Shown: piece by piece, positions 1-6,017 of the stretch
Numbering within the stretch: the first letter of the stretch is position 1
Layout: each line of letters starts with the position of its first letter
Origin: JBMYRH01 sp049602155
GTDB lineage: Bacteria; Myxococcota_A; UBA9042; PHBI01; JBMYRH01
Reading direction: 5' to 3'
Assembly (NCBI GenBank): GCA_049602155.1
Contig: JBMYRH010000064.1
Coordinates: 1-6,036, forward strand
DNA: 6,036 bases
Notes under the pieces: generated by a model
Database searches by the model: none
Told to the model about the DNA's origin: nothing
What the model saw: only the letters and a program-made list of their open reading frames with translations
Made by a program: the position numbers and the translations under genes

Positions 1-198
1 ACCTCGAACGGCTCCGACACCTCGGGCGGCTCCAATGCCTCGGGCGGCTCCGATACCTCGGGCGGCTCCGACACCTCGAACGGCTCCGACACCTCGGGCG
101 GCTCCGATACCTCGAACGGCTCCGATACCTCGAACGGCTCCGACGCCTCGGGCGGCTCCGACGCCTCGGGCGGCTCCGACGCCTCGGGCGGCTCCGAC
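1..198 (+). repeat. 18-bp tandem repeat, 11 units, in frame within a coding sequence
   Basis: Eleven uninterrupted 18-bp units start at 1, 19, 37 and so on to 181. The consensus is acctcgggcggctccgac, encoding T-S-G-G-S-D. Variation is confined to few places: acc/gcc at the first codon, ggc/aac at the third codon (a two-base change, Gly/Asn), and gac/gat or aat at the sixth. Codon choice is otherwise fixed, which points to recent duplication by slippage or unequal exchange. The array runs off the left edge, so the true copy number is larger or unknown. The unit length is a multiple of three, so copy changes alter linker length without a frameshift. Confidence 0.95.
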
Positions 199-975
199 AC
201 CTCGGGCTCCTTGGTTTCGGGGGGCAGCCCTGCGGATCCTTGCGATGCCCCGGATGCACACGCGAACTGCTGCACCTCGGACGCGGACTGCGATGACGGC
301 AACCCCGCGACAGTCAACGTCTGTGAAGGCGCGGAGTGTGTCGCTGCGTGGAGCCCTGCGGGGTGTGAGGTCGACTCGGATTGTGCGGACGGCGAGGCTT
401 GCACGATCGATCGCTGCGTGTCTGGTCAGTGCGCCTTTGAGGGGGTCTTCGGTGACGCCTGTTGCGCACCAGGCTCCGAGACGCTGGCCTCCTTTGATTC
501 CGAGTCGCTGGAGGGGATCTTCGTCACTGATAACCTGGAGACCGGTGTCTTTTGGCGCCCGGACCCGACGCGCGCGACCTCGGGGGGCTTCTCCCTCTAC
601 TGTGGTGAGCCCCAAGCGCAGACCTACGGGATCGGCGAGCGCGTGAAGTCCTCGGCGACGACGCCCATGTTGACGCTCCCTGCTGGTGGTCAGACCCGAC
701 TGCGATTTGACCTCTTCATGAGCACGCGACCCGACACGCACCTCGATGTCTTTCAAGTCTTCGTGCTGCGGGATGGGGCGCTGACGCCGGTCTGGTCCTC
801 CAAGGTCTTCGTCGCAGGGACGACCGCTGGCTTCTTGCCGATCGACGTCGATCTCTCGAGCTACGCTGGGCAGAGCATCCAGCTCCGCTTCGTCTTCGAC
901 TCGGTCGACGGTGACGCGTCGAGCCTTGAAGGCACCTACCTGGACTCCCTGCGGCTTGAGACCACTTGCGACTAA
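1..975 (+). CDS. Secreted/surface protein with Ser-Asp-Gly repeat linker, Cys-rich modules and C-terminal beta-sandwich (5' end missing)
   Basis: The reading frame is open from the window edge to TAA at 973-975, giving 324 visible residues; the start lies upstream. Residues 1-66 are eleven six-residue units of T/A-S-G/N-G-S-D/N type, a flexible low-complexity linker. Residues 81-155 are Cys-rich, with two related modules: CTSDADCDDG at 91-100 with later Cys108 and Cys113, then DSDCADGEAC at 125-134 with later Cys139 and Cys144. Such modules are common in extracellular proteins of myxobacteria and relatives and are probably disulfide-bonded. Residues 160-323 alternate hydrophobic strands and end in a pattern (LSSYAGQSIQLRFVFDS, then a Gly-x-x-x-D turn) like the jelly-roll domains of MAM or M6-peptidase-associated proteins. 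No catalytic motif is visible. It is probably exported and attached to or beyond the outer membrane, but the missing N-terminus holds the deciding signal. It probably lies in a separate transcription unit from the genes downstream. Confidence 0.85.
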   Translation, partial: TSNGSDTSGGSNASGGSDTSGGSDTSNGSDTSGGSDTSNGSDTSNGSDASGGSDASGGSDASGGSDTSGSLVSGGSPADPCDAPDAHANCCTSDADCDDGNPATVNVCEGAECVAAWSPAGCEVDSDCADGEACTIDRCVSGQCAFEGVFGDACCAPGSETLASFDSESLEGIFVTDNLETGVFWRPDPTRATSGGFSLYCGEPQAQTYGIGERVKSSATTPMLTLPAGGQTRLRFDLFMSTRPDTHLDVFQVFVLRDGALTPVWSSKVFVAGTTAGFLPIDVDLSSYAGQSIQLRFVFDSVDGDASSLEGTYLDSLRLETTCD

Positions 976-990
976 GAGGGCGGCCCCGCC

Positions 991-1019
991 TTGTCACCCG
1001 GCGGTGGCCTCAGTAGGCT
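991..1019 (+). promoter_or_regulatory. Putative sigma-70-type promoter, TTGTCA-17 bp-TAGGCT
   Basis: TTGTCA at 991-996 matches the -35 consensus at five of six bases. It is separated by exactly 17 bp from TAGGCT at 1014-1019, a GC-adapted -10 with the key T, A and final T. The expected transcription start is about 1026-1027, at the A of the ATG of the following gene, so the mRNA would be leaderless or nearly so. A similar TTGnnn-17-TAGnnT arrangement precedes the first tRNA in this window. Inferred from sequence only. Confidence 0.5.
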
Positions 1020-1025
1020 ACCGCC
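1000..1025. promoter_or_regulatory. 26-bp inverted repeat overlapping the -10 region (candidate operator or hairpin)
   Basis: Arms 1000-1009 (ggcggtggcc) and 1016-1025 (ggctaccgcc) are complementary at nine Watson-Crick pairs plus one G-T, around the 6-nt centre tcagta. The dyad covers the promoter spacer, the -10 hexamer and the expected start site, which is where a dimeric repressor would bind. It could instead be the hairpin of a terminator for the upstream gene, but no T-tract follows. Confidence 0.45.
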
Positions 1026-1026
1026 G

Positions 1027-1455
1027 ATGGGTGATGGGACTGTAGACAGAAGGCGCTTCATCGGCCTCGGCATCGCTGCAGCGGGTACCGCTGCGGTGGT
1101 CGGGCCAGGGCCGTGGACTGCGCGTGCGACCTTGGCGTGGGGGTCTGTGGCGGGCTTCCCCGGTCGACCGAACCACCTGTCCTTGCAGGCGCCTGATTTA
1201 CCCGATGGGACCGAGGTCGCGATCACGGTCCACGTCGAGGGGCCAGATCCCGAGAGGCCGACGACCCCCCTCACGACCTTGACGGTCGCGGTCATCGGGG
1301 GCCAAGCGCAGGTCGAGGCGACCATGACCTACCCCTACGAAGGGCGCCTCGCCGGCGAGTATCGGTATGTCGCTGATGCCTCCTGGCGCGGGGCGACGGT
1401 GCGCACTTCGGCGCCAGCGACCTACTCGGTCATCGATTGGCTGCCCCTGTCATGA
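1027..1455 (+). CDS. Small Tat-exported protein with an Ig-like beta-sandwich domain
   Basis: The protein has 142 residues. Its N-terminus is a clear twin-arginine signal: DRRRFIG at 7-13, then an Ala/Gly-rich hydrophobic stretch to about residue 26, and an A-R-A cleavage site at 32-34. The folded mature protein of about 108 residues would be delivered to the periplasm. Residues about 49-138 show a beta-sandwich pattern: APDLPDGTEVAITVHVEG, an alternating strand, then GGQAQVEA, GEYRYVAD and a final Ser-Ala-x-x-Tyr strand. From memory this resembles the Ig-like domain found beside peptidoglycan hydrolase domains and in some type VI secretion cargo. No enzyme motif is visible. I chose ATG 1027 over the in-frame TTG at 991 because the TTG fits a -35 box and ATG 1027 gives a standard Tat n-region; no Shine-Dalgarno precedes 1027. 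The TGA stop overlaps the next start (ATGA). Function unknown. Confidence 0.8.
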   Translation: MGDGTVDRRRFIGLGIAAAGTAAVVGPGPWTARATLAWGSVAGFPGRPNHLSLQAPDLPDGTEVAITVHVEGPDPERPTTPLTTLTVAVIGGQAQVEATMTYPYEGRLAGEYRYVADASWRGATVRTSAPATYSVIDWLPLS

Positions 1456-3269
1456 CGCCCTTTGGATCATCGCGGCCACGCCGGCTCGCGTGGTGTGCCT
1501 GCGCAGTCGTCGCCTTGGTCGCTTTGACGGGGGTCGCCCTCGCGAGCGGCGAGCCGCGGCTGATCACCTCGGGCGAGGGGTCGTCGAAGTACCGATTGCA
1601 GGCCAAGATCAACTGGGTGGACATGAGCCAGGCCCCCAAGGTGCGCATCTTTGCGTCCCTCTTGGATCGCCGCTTCAAGACCGTCGCCCTCGATGACATC
1701 AAGCGGGTCACGGTGACTGAGACACCGCGCCACGGGGACAAGACGACGCTCTTCACCATCGACCGTGAGCAGGAGACCGTGGTCTGGCCTGAGGAGTTCG
1801 CCCACCGCGCTGATGAGGAGGTTCAGCCCACGCTGACGCTCGGAGAAGAGCAGCTCGATGGGATGGCCTCTGTGGTGGTAGTCAACGGCTACGACGGCAC
1901 CATCGATGAGAGTTCTCCGGGCTACCGAGACAGTGAACTTGGGGCGCGCGTCCTGGGCGGCGTCAGCCTCTTTTTCCAGCAGCTTGGTAAGGCCAACATG
2001 ATGAACGTCATCTGGTACTCAGATGCGCTCCGAATGTGGATCGATGCTCCCGGCAGGCAGGGGGAGTTTACCTACCTGAGCCCGCAGATCCGATCGGATT
2101 GCGAGCAGGCAGTCCTCGCGTCTCTTGAGGACCCCTCGGCCTCTAACGAAGAGCCCTCCGAGGCTGAGATCACCTGTGGATTGACCAAGAAGTACGAGAA
2201 CTTCCTCACGATCTTGGAGACCGGGGATAACGTCTTTGAGGGCGCTTACCCTCGGCTCTTCAACCTCGATTGGAGGCCCTATACGTCAGGGAGCTCGCCC
2301 GGAGACTATTGCCGCAAGCCAGAGGTGAAGCGCCGCAAGCCCCGCAAGTTGATGGAGGATGACGAGGAGGACGTGGAGGCTGCGGGTGATCCGCTCGCCG
2401 TCGGTCCTTGGGTGTCAGAGCCCTCCGCGATGGATCTGGCGCTAGAGATGTTGATCCGAGACGCGGGGCGTGGCCAACAGAAGACCCTCATCCTTCTGAG
2501 CGACGGCAAAGACGGCTACGTACACCGGCTGCGCGAGTGCAAGACTCAGTGGCGACTCAATGGCCCCTGCCGCAGCCTCCGGGGCCGTGCGGGGCGAGAC
2601 TGTATCAATGAGTGGCTGAAGAAGGCGGTCGTGCAAGAGCAGTCACGTTTCTCGCCCAAGGCCGAGCGATGGATCGGGCTCGCCAAGGCGGCGGGGGTGC
2701 GCATCTTCAGCGTCGTCCACCCGATGGCGGAGACCCATGAGCGTGAGCGCCTCGAGGTGCTCAGCTTCAAGACGGGGGGCACGGCCCGTGTGGCCCACTC
2801 CATCAACGACTTAGACAGCGCTTATGCAGACCTGATCGATGAGTTGAATGGCCAACTTGTGCTCGAGTTTGTCGATGAAGGGGCGGTGCCTTGGGAGGCG
2901 AGTGAAGCGGGGCAAGCAGTCGAGGGGCTCCCGGGCTCCGAGTGCGACAGCCACGCGGACTGTGAGCAGGGGGGGTGCTTGGCAGGGTTTTGTCAGCAAG
3001 AGCGGTCGTATGTCCTCAACCTTGAGGTGGCCTTCCCCAATGGCAAGTCGCGGAAACCAAAGACAGGGGCGCCGTATCGGGTTGTGATGATCCCTAGCCC
3101 CGAGGTCTCGCTCTCTGGGCTGGTCTTGGGGGGGTATGCCTCTGGGGAGGCCAAGCTGGGCAAGACGGGCATGATGGCCTTGGTGATAGGGATCGCCTTG
3201 GTGCTCTTGTTGATCCTCTTAAAGGTGCTGATTGGCTTGGTGAAGAAGGCCGGCAAGGGGAAGAAATAG
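1452..3269 (+). CDS. Membrane-anchored periplasmic VWA-domain protein
   Basis: The protein has 605 residues. A Sec signal peptide (Arg10-Arg11, hydrophobic core 13-29, A-L-A at 29-31) exports it. Residues 574-597 form one C-terminal transmembrane helix followed by a Lys-rich cytoplasmic tail, so the bulk should face the periplasm. A VWA fold is split over the chain: strand VVVVNGYDG at 141-149, a helix and the VIWYSD strand, then PSAMDLAL, the strand and loop TLILLSDGKDG (Asp351) and AGVRIFSVVHP at 414-424. The first MIDAS motif, normally D-x-S-x-S, reads N-G-Y-D-G, so classical metal-dependent ligand binding is doubtful. Long Cys-containing insertions interrupt the domain (about 192-325 and 356-400), the first with a basic then acidic patch at 290-309. 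A four-Cys cluster (498, 504, 509, 514) sits before the anchor. ATG 1452 overlaps the previous stop as ATGA with no clear ribosome binding site, suggesting translational coupling. An in-frame TTG at 1437 is less likely. The ligand is unknown; the protein resembles BatA-like proteins only in topology. Confidence 0.85.
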   Translation: MTPFGSSRPRRLAWCACAVVALVALTGVALASGEPRLITSGEGSSKYRLQAKINWVDMSQAPKVRIFASLLDRRFKTVALDDIKRVTVTETPRHGDKTTLFTIDREQETVVWPEEFAHRADEEVQPTLTLGEEQLDGMASVVVVNGYDGTIDESSPGYRDSELGARVLGGVSLFFQQLGKANMMNVIWYSDALRMWIDAPGRQGEFTYLSPQIRSDCEQAVLASLEDPSASNEEPSEAEITCGLTKKYENFLTILETGDNVFEGAYPRLFNLDWRPYTSGSSPGDYCRKPEVKRRKPRKLMEDDEEDVEAAGDPLAVGPWVSEPSAMDLALEMLIRDAGRGQQKTLILLSDGKDGYVHRLRECKTQWRLNGPCRSLRGRAGRDCINEWLKKAVVQEQSRFSPKAERWIGLAKAAGVRIFSVVHPMAETHERERLEVLSFKTGGTARVAHSINDLDSAYADLIDELNGQLVLEFVDEGAVPWEASEAGQAVEGLPGSECDSHADCEQGGCLAGFCQQERSYVLNLEVAFPNGKSRKPKTGAPYRVVMIPSPEVSLSGLVLGGYASGEAKLGKTGMMALVIGIALVLLLILLKVLIGLVKKAGKGKK

Positions 3270-3272
3270 GCG

Positions 3273-5570
3273 ATGGCCGAATCGACCTACGACAGCATTA
3301 TCTTAGCGGGTGAGCGCTTCAAGCTGCGCGGCGGCGTCAAGGTCGTCACCTTCGAAGATAACCCCCAGTGGTCGTTCGATAAGGCCTCGTTTGGGTCACC
3401 GGTCCCCGTGTTCTCGCCGCGCCGTCACCCCGAGACGAAGAAGCACGTGAAGACGGTCAAGGAGCTCGCGGGCTCCGTCAGTCAGGTCTTGTTGCACACC
3501 GACCTGACGAGTGACTCAGCGCTGTGCTTTAAGGCCCTCTTGCAGCGCAGCCTGTCGACACACTTCATGATCGACTGGGACGGCACGATCTATCAGGGCT
3601 TGGATCCGATGTTCGTGGCGTATCACGCGGGTGATTTTAATGGGGCTTCGATCGGTGTTGACCTCAACAACCGCATGAAGAACCTGGAGCGTGAACCCAA
3701 CGAGACGCCGTACAACCCGGATCACGATCTCATCGCGGACATGAGCAAGAAGGAGTTCCGCCGCGGGGGCCCCGATCGAATGCGGATCAACGGGTTTTGG
3801 ACCAAGGCATGGGGCTACACCGATCCACAGTATCAGGCGCTCTTAGAGCTGCTCAGCGTCCTGACGAGCAAGCTCGACATCAAGCCCTTCGTCCCGATGG
3901 ATGAGAAGCGTGAGGTGATCCCCACGATGCTCCAGGACGCCGCGAGCTTTGAGGGCATCTTGGGCCACTTCCACATCACGGAGAACCGCTGGGATCCAGG
4001 CCCGGGGTTTGATTGGTCACGTGTTCAGGCGGGGCTGGCTCGAGAGCATAATTCGTTCCCGGTGACCTTGGTGTCTAACGACAACATCTCGAACCTCTTG
4101 GAGAAGAAGAAGGTCGAGTCCTACGCCCAGGTCTATTACGACAATAACGAGCAGCACGAGTACGGCGGCTGGTTTCCGATTGGTTACAATCAGAACTGGC
4201 ATGGCGGGGTTCATCTTCACCCTAAGAAAGAGGGCCAACCGGTCTTGGCCATGTTCGATGGCGTGGTGGTCGCGGCGCGCTTCGCCAAGATGTCTGGCGC
4301 CGTGGGTGATGGGAATTTCGTGCTGCTGCGCCACGAAATCGAGATCCCGTCGGTCCGAAAAGGCCAGGGCAACAAGCTCATCTTTTATTCGCTCTACATG
4401 CACCTCGCTTGGATGGACGTGGTCGCCGCGCCCACCGGGGAGGACATCATCCCGTGGATCCGCGATCTGCATGCGTCAAAAGACGACGGGGACGCCGAGG
4501 AGATCGACAAGCTCCTCGACGATGAGGATGAAGGCGAGGGCGATGACTCTGACGACGAAGAGGGCGAAGACGAGGACGAGGACGACGGGGATGATGATGA
4601 CGAGGGCTACGATCCTGACGACGTCGATGCCCAAGTGCGTCTGCTAGACAGGGTCCTGAAGACCGGTAACCGCGCCGCTTTTGAGCGCGAGCAAATCGCG
4701 AAGATCCCGTGGCTCGATAACCCGATCAAGGTCCGGTCTGGTGATCCGATCGGGCACGTGGGGCGCTTTGGCCCTCCCGAAGAGTGGGAGCCCGCGCTTC
4801 ACGTCGAGGTCTTCGCGGACAAAGGGTGGGATGACGCCATCGATATGGGCATCCACCGGCGCTTCTTTATTGAGCTGGAGCCTGATCTGGGCGCGGATCT
4901 CTTCGTCGATAACCGTCAACTGCTCTCCCTCTTTGAGCCGGATTCCAAGTCCGCAGGGGCGCATCGCGTGGTCCGAAAGGACTCGATCGCGGACTTCTTT
5001 AACGACGACGATCCCACGACAGAGGGCGCCAAGCGCAACCTGCGCATGGCGATCACACGCCACGTCAGTGAGTGGTCCGATCAGGTCGATTGGGTGCAGT
5101 CCCTGATCGCCTCCGAGGCCTGGGGCACGCCCCCGGATGATTGGCGCGGGACAGTGAAGCGGTTCAAAAAGATCGTGCGAGAGAGCGGCATCTTCCGCGA
5201 GGCCTTGATGCAGGTCTTGCCTTACGTGTGGCTCACCCGTGACGTCGCGGAGCACGTGGGCTTGGATGTAGAGGAGTGGAACGGGGTGCTCTACCACTTC
5301 CATCCGATCCACTTCCTTCTGTGGTTGACCTATCACTCATCACAGCGGATCCAAGTGGTGTCCAAGGGGCTGACCCTCAAGCAGATCAAGCGCCGGCGTC
5401 GAAAGCGGAAGAAGGAAGAGAAGAGCGCTGAGGTCGCCGAGCAGCGTCACGCATGTGAGATCGCGGCGGTGGAACTGGCGGACGTCGAGGCCAGTGATTA
5501 TCGCGGGCAGCTTGAAGATCTCGTCGAGCCGACCGACCAAGGAGAATGGCGCTTGGACTGGGACGAATGA
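3273..5570 (+). CDS. Two-domain peptidoglycan hydrolase-like protein: Amidase_2 plus altered M23 (LytM-like) domain
   Basis: The protein has 765 residues. Residues about 65-255 form an N-acetylmuramoyl-L-alanine amidase domain (Amidase_2/PGRP fold), which cuts the bond between MurNAc and the stem peptide. Likely zinc ligands are His75 (LLHTD), His232 (GHFH) and Asp241 (DPGPGFDW), matching the AmpD pattern. Residues about 298-516 are an M23 endopeptidase-like domain: HGGVH at 310-314, GQPVLAMFDGVVVAA, YMHL (His377), GDPIGHVG at 490-497 and PALHVEV at 507-513. The usual H-x-x-x-D reads H-x-x-x-H, and the usual H-x-H reads A-L-H. An insertion of about 90 residues, with 27 Asp/Glu in 35 (416-450), separates YMHL from GDPIG. 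The C-terminal part (about 565-695) is helical, rich in Trp, and contains YHFHPIHF at 674-681. It ends with nine consecutive basic residues at 706-714. There is no signal peptide or membrane helix. The ATG lies 3 nt after the previous stop, with AGGGG at 3256-3260 as a distant Shine-Dalgarno. Amidase activity is likely; M23 activity is doubtful. Confidence 0.88.
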   Translation: MAESTYDSIILAGERFKLRGGVKVVTFEDNPQWSFDKASFGSPVPVFSPRRHPETKKHVKTVKELAGSVSQVLLHTDLTSDSALCFKALLQRSLSTHFMIDWDGTIYQGLDPMFVAYHAGDFNGASIGVDLNNRMKNLEREPNETPYNPDHDLIADMSKKEFRRGGPDRMRINGFWTKAWGYTDPQYQALLELLSVLTSKLDIKPFVPMDEKREVIPTMLQDAASFEGILGHFHITENRWDPGPGFDWSRVQAGLAREHNSFPVTLVSNDNISNLLEKKKVESYAQVYYDNNEQHEYGGWFPIGYNQNWHGGVHLHPKKEGQPVLAMFDGVVVAARFAKMSGAVGDGNFVLLRHEIEIPSVRKGQGNKLIFYSLYMHLAWMDVVAAPTGEDIIPWIRDLHASKDDGDAEEIDKLLDDEDEGEGDDSDDEEGEDEDEDDGDDDDEGYDPDDVDAQVRLLDRVLKTGNRAAFEREQIAKIPWLDNPIKVRSGDPIGHVGRFGPPEEWEPALHVEVFADKGWDDAIDMGIHRRFFIELEPDLGADLFVDNRQLLSLFEPDSKSAGAHRVVRKDSIADFFNDDDPTTEGAKRNLRMAITRHVSEWSDQVDWVQSLIASEAWGTPPDDWRGTVKRFKKIVRESGIFREALMQVLPYVWLTRDVAEHVGLDVEEWNGVLYHFHPIHFLLWLTYHSSQRIQVVSKGLTLKQIKRRRRKRKKEEKSAEVAEQRHACEIAAVELADVEASDYRGQLEDLVEPTDQGEWRLDWDE

Positions 5571-5633
5571 CCCGAAAAACGTGGCTCTGAGGCCCCCCCC
5601 TCGCCGCTCGTGTGGTCCCCATGTTCAGAACCC

Positions 5634-5662
5634 TTGCGGCCCTCGGCTGGATCGATTAGCTT
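5634..5662 (+). promoter_or_regulatory. Putative promoter of the tRNA cluster, TTGCGG-17 bp-TAGCTT
   Basis: TTGCGG at 5634-5639 and TAGCTT at 5657-5662 are separated by 17 bp. The expected start is near 5669, giving a leader of about 14 nt before tRNA-Ser(UGA). Each hexamer matches the E. coli consensus at only three of six bases. The best support is that the same TTGnnn-17-TAGnnT layout occurs at 991-1019. The rest of the gap 5571-5682 shows no convincing terminator or gene. Confidence 0.35.
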
Positions 5663-5682
5663 TCCGCCTCGCTCCGACTTGA

Positions 5683-5770
<88 letters not shown>

Positions 5771-5784
5771 AACGAACGAGCGAG

Positions 5785-5800
5785 CCCGGGGCAACCCGGG
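5785..5800 (+). other. Hairpin with GCAA tetraloop after tRNA-Ser(UGA)
   Basis: CCCGGG (5785-5790) and CCCGGG (5795-5800) can pair around GCAA, a GNRA-type loop, 14 nt after the encoded CCA. There is no T-tract, so it is more likely a precursor-tRNA structure or processing landmark than an intrinsic terminator. Confidence 0.4.
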
Positions 5801-5823
5801 GACAGATGAGAAAAGTAGAGAGA

Positions 5824-5874
5824 AGGCCGGGGCGCTTGCGCCCCGTGGCCTGACTGAGCGGGCCTTTCGGCCTG
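5824..5874 (+). other. Pair of GC-rich hairpins in the tRNA spacer
   Basis: First hairpin: aggcc (5824-5828) pairs with ggcct (5847-5851), and inside it ggggcg (5829-5834) pairs with cgcccc (5839-5844) around cttg, with a 2-nt bulge. Second hairpin: cgggcc (5859-5864) pairs with ggcctg (5869-5874) around tttc, including one G-T pair. No T-run follows directly, so termination is uncertain. They may be structures of the polycistronic tRNA precursor. Confidence 0.4.
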
Positions 5875-5876
5875 GT

Positions 5877-5882
5877 GATAAT
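5877..5882 (+). promoter_or_regulatory. Possible -10 element upstream of tRNA-Ser(GCU)
   Basis: GATAAT matches TATAAT at five of six bases and lies in the one AT-rich patch of the spacer. It would place a start about 3 nt before the mature tRNA 5' end. The -35 at correct spacing (ctgagc, 5854-5859) is weak and abuts the second hairpin, so this may be fortuitous. Confidence 0.25.
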
Positions 5883-5891
5883 TTGGGTTGT

Positions 5892-5982
5892 GGAGAGATG
5901 GCCGAGCGGCTGAAGGCGCTCCCCTGCTAAGGGAGTATACTCCAAAAGGGTATCGGGGGTTCGAATCCCCCCCACTCCGCCA
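5892..5982 (+). tRNA. tRNA-Ser(GCU)
   Basis: This is a 91-nt class II tRNA with encoded CCA (5980-5982) and discriminator G5979. The anticodon stem ctccc/gggag (5919-5923/5931-5935) is perfect; loop ctgctaa carries anticodon GCT at 5926-5928, reading AGC and AGU. The variable arm (atac...gtat) and T-arm (ggggg ttcgaat ccccc) are intact. The acceptor stem is odd: ggagaga (5892-5898) against ccactcc (5972-5978) leaves an A-A mismatch at the fifth pair and A-C at the seventh. Otherwise it is a normal serine tRNA. Confidence 0.93.
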
Positions 5983-6017
5983 AGGCGCTGCAGCGTGTAT
6001 CACGAACCCCGCCCGAT

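Noticed and set aside
1..198. CRISPR array
   Set aside because: The units are contiguous 18-bp coding repeats with no unique spacers.
35..646. Plus-strand ORF with Pro/Arg/Ala repeats
   Set aside because: It is the shifted frame of the 18-bp repeat. The Ser-Asp-Gly frame continues into Cys modules and a domain, so this one is a shadow.
991..1026. TTG start for the Tat-exported protein
   Set aside because: A GAGGG sequence about 10 nt upstream makes it possible, but the codon coincides with a good -35 box and the added 12 residues match nothing. ATG 1027 gives a standard Tat signal.
1437..1451. TTG start for the VWA protein
   Set aside because: ATG 1452 forms an ATGA overlap with the previous stop and gives a normal signal peptide.
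4017..5336. Long minus-strand ORFs opposite the hydrolase gene (4017-4472 and 4644-5336)
   Set aside because: They are high-GC antisense shadows; the plus-strand frame carries recognisable enzyme domains through the same region.
5571..5633. Intrinsic terminator after the hydrolase gene
   Set aside because: There is a C-run and short complementary pieces, but no stable hairpin followed by T residues could be found.
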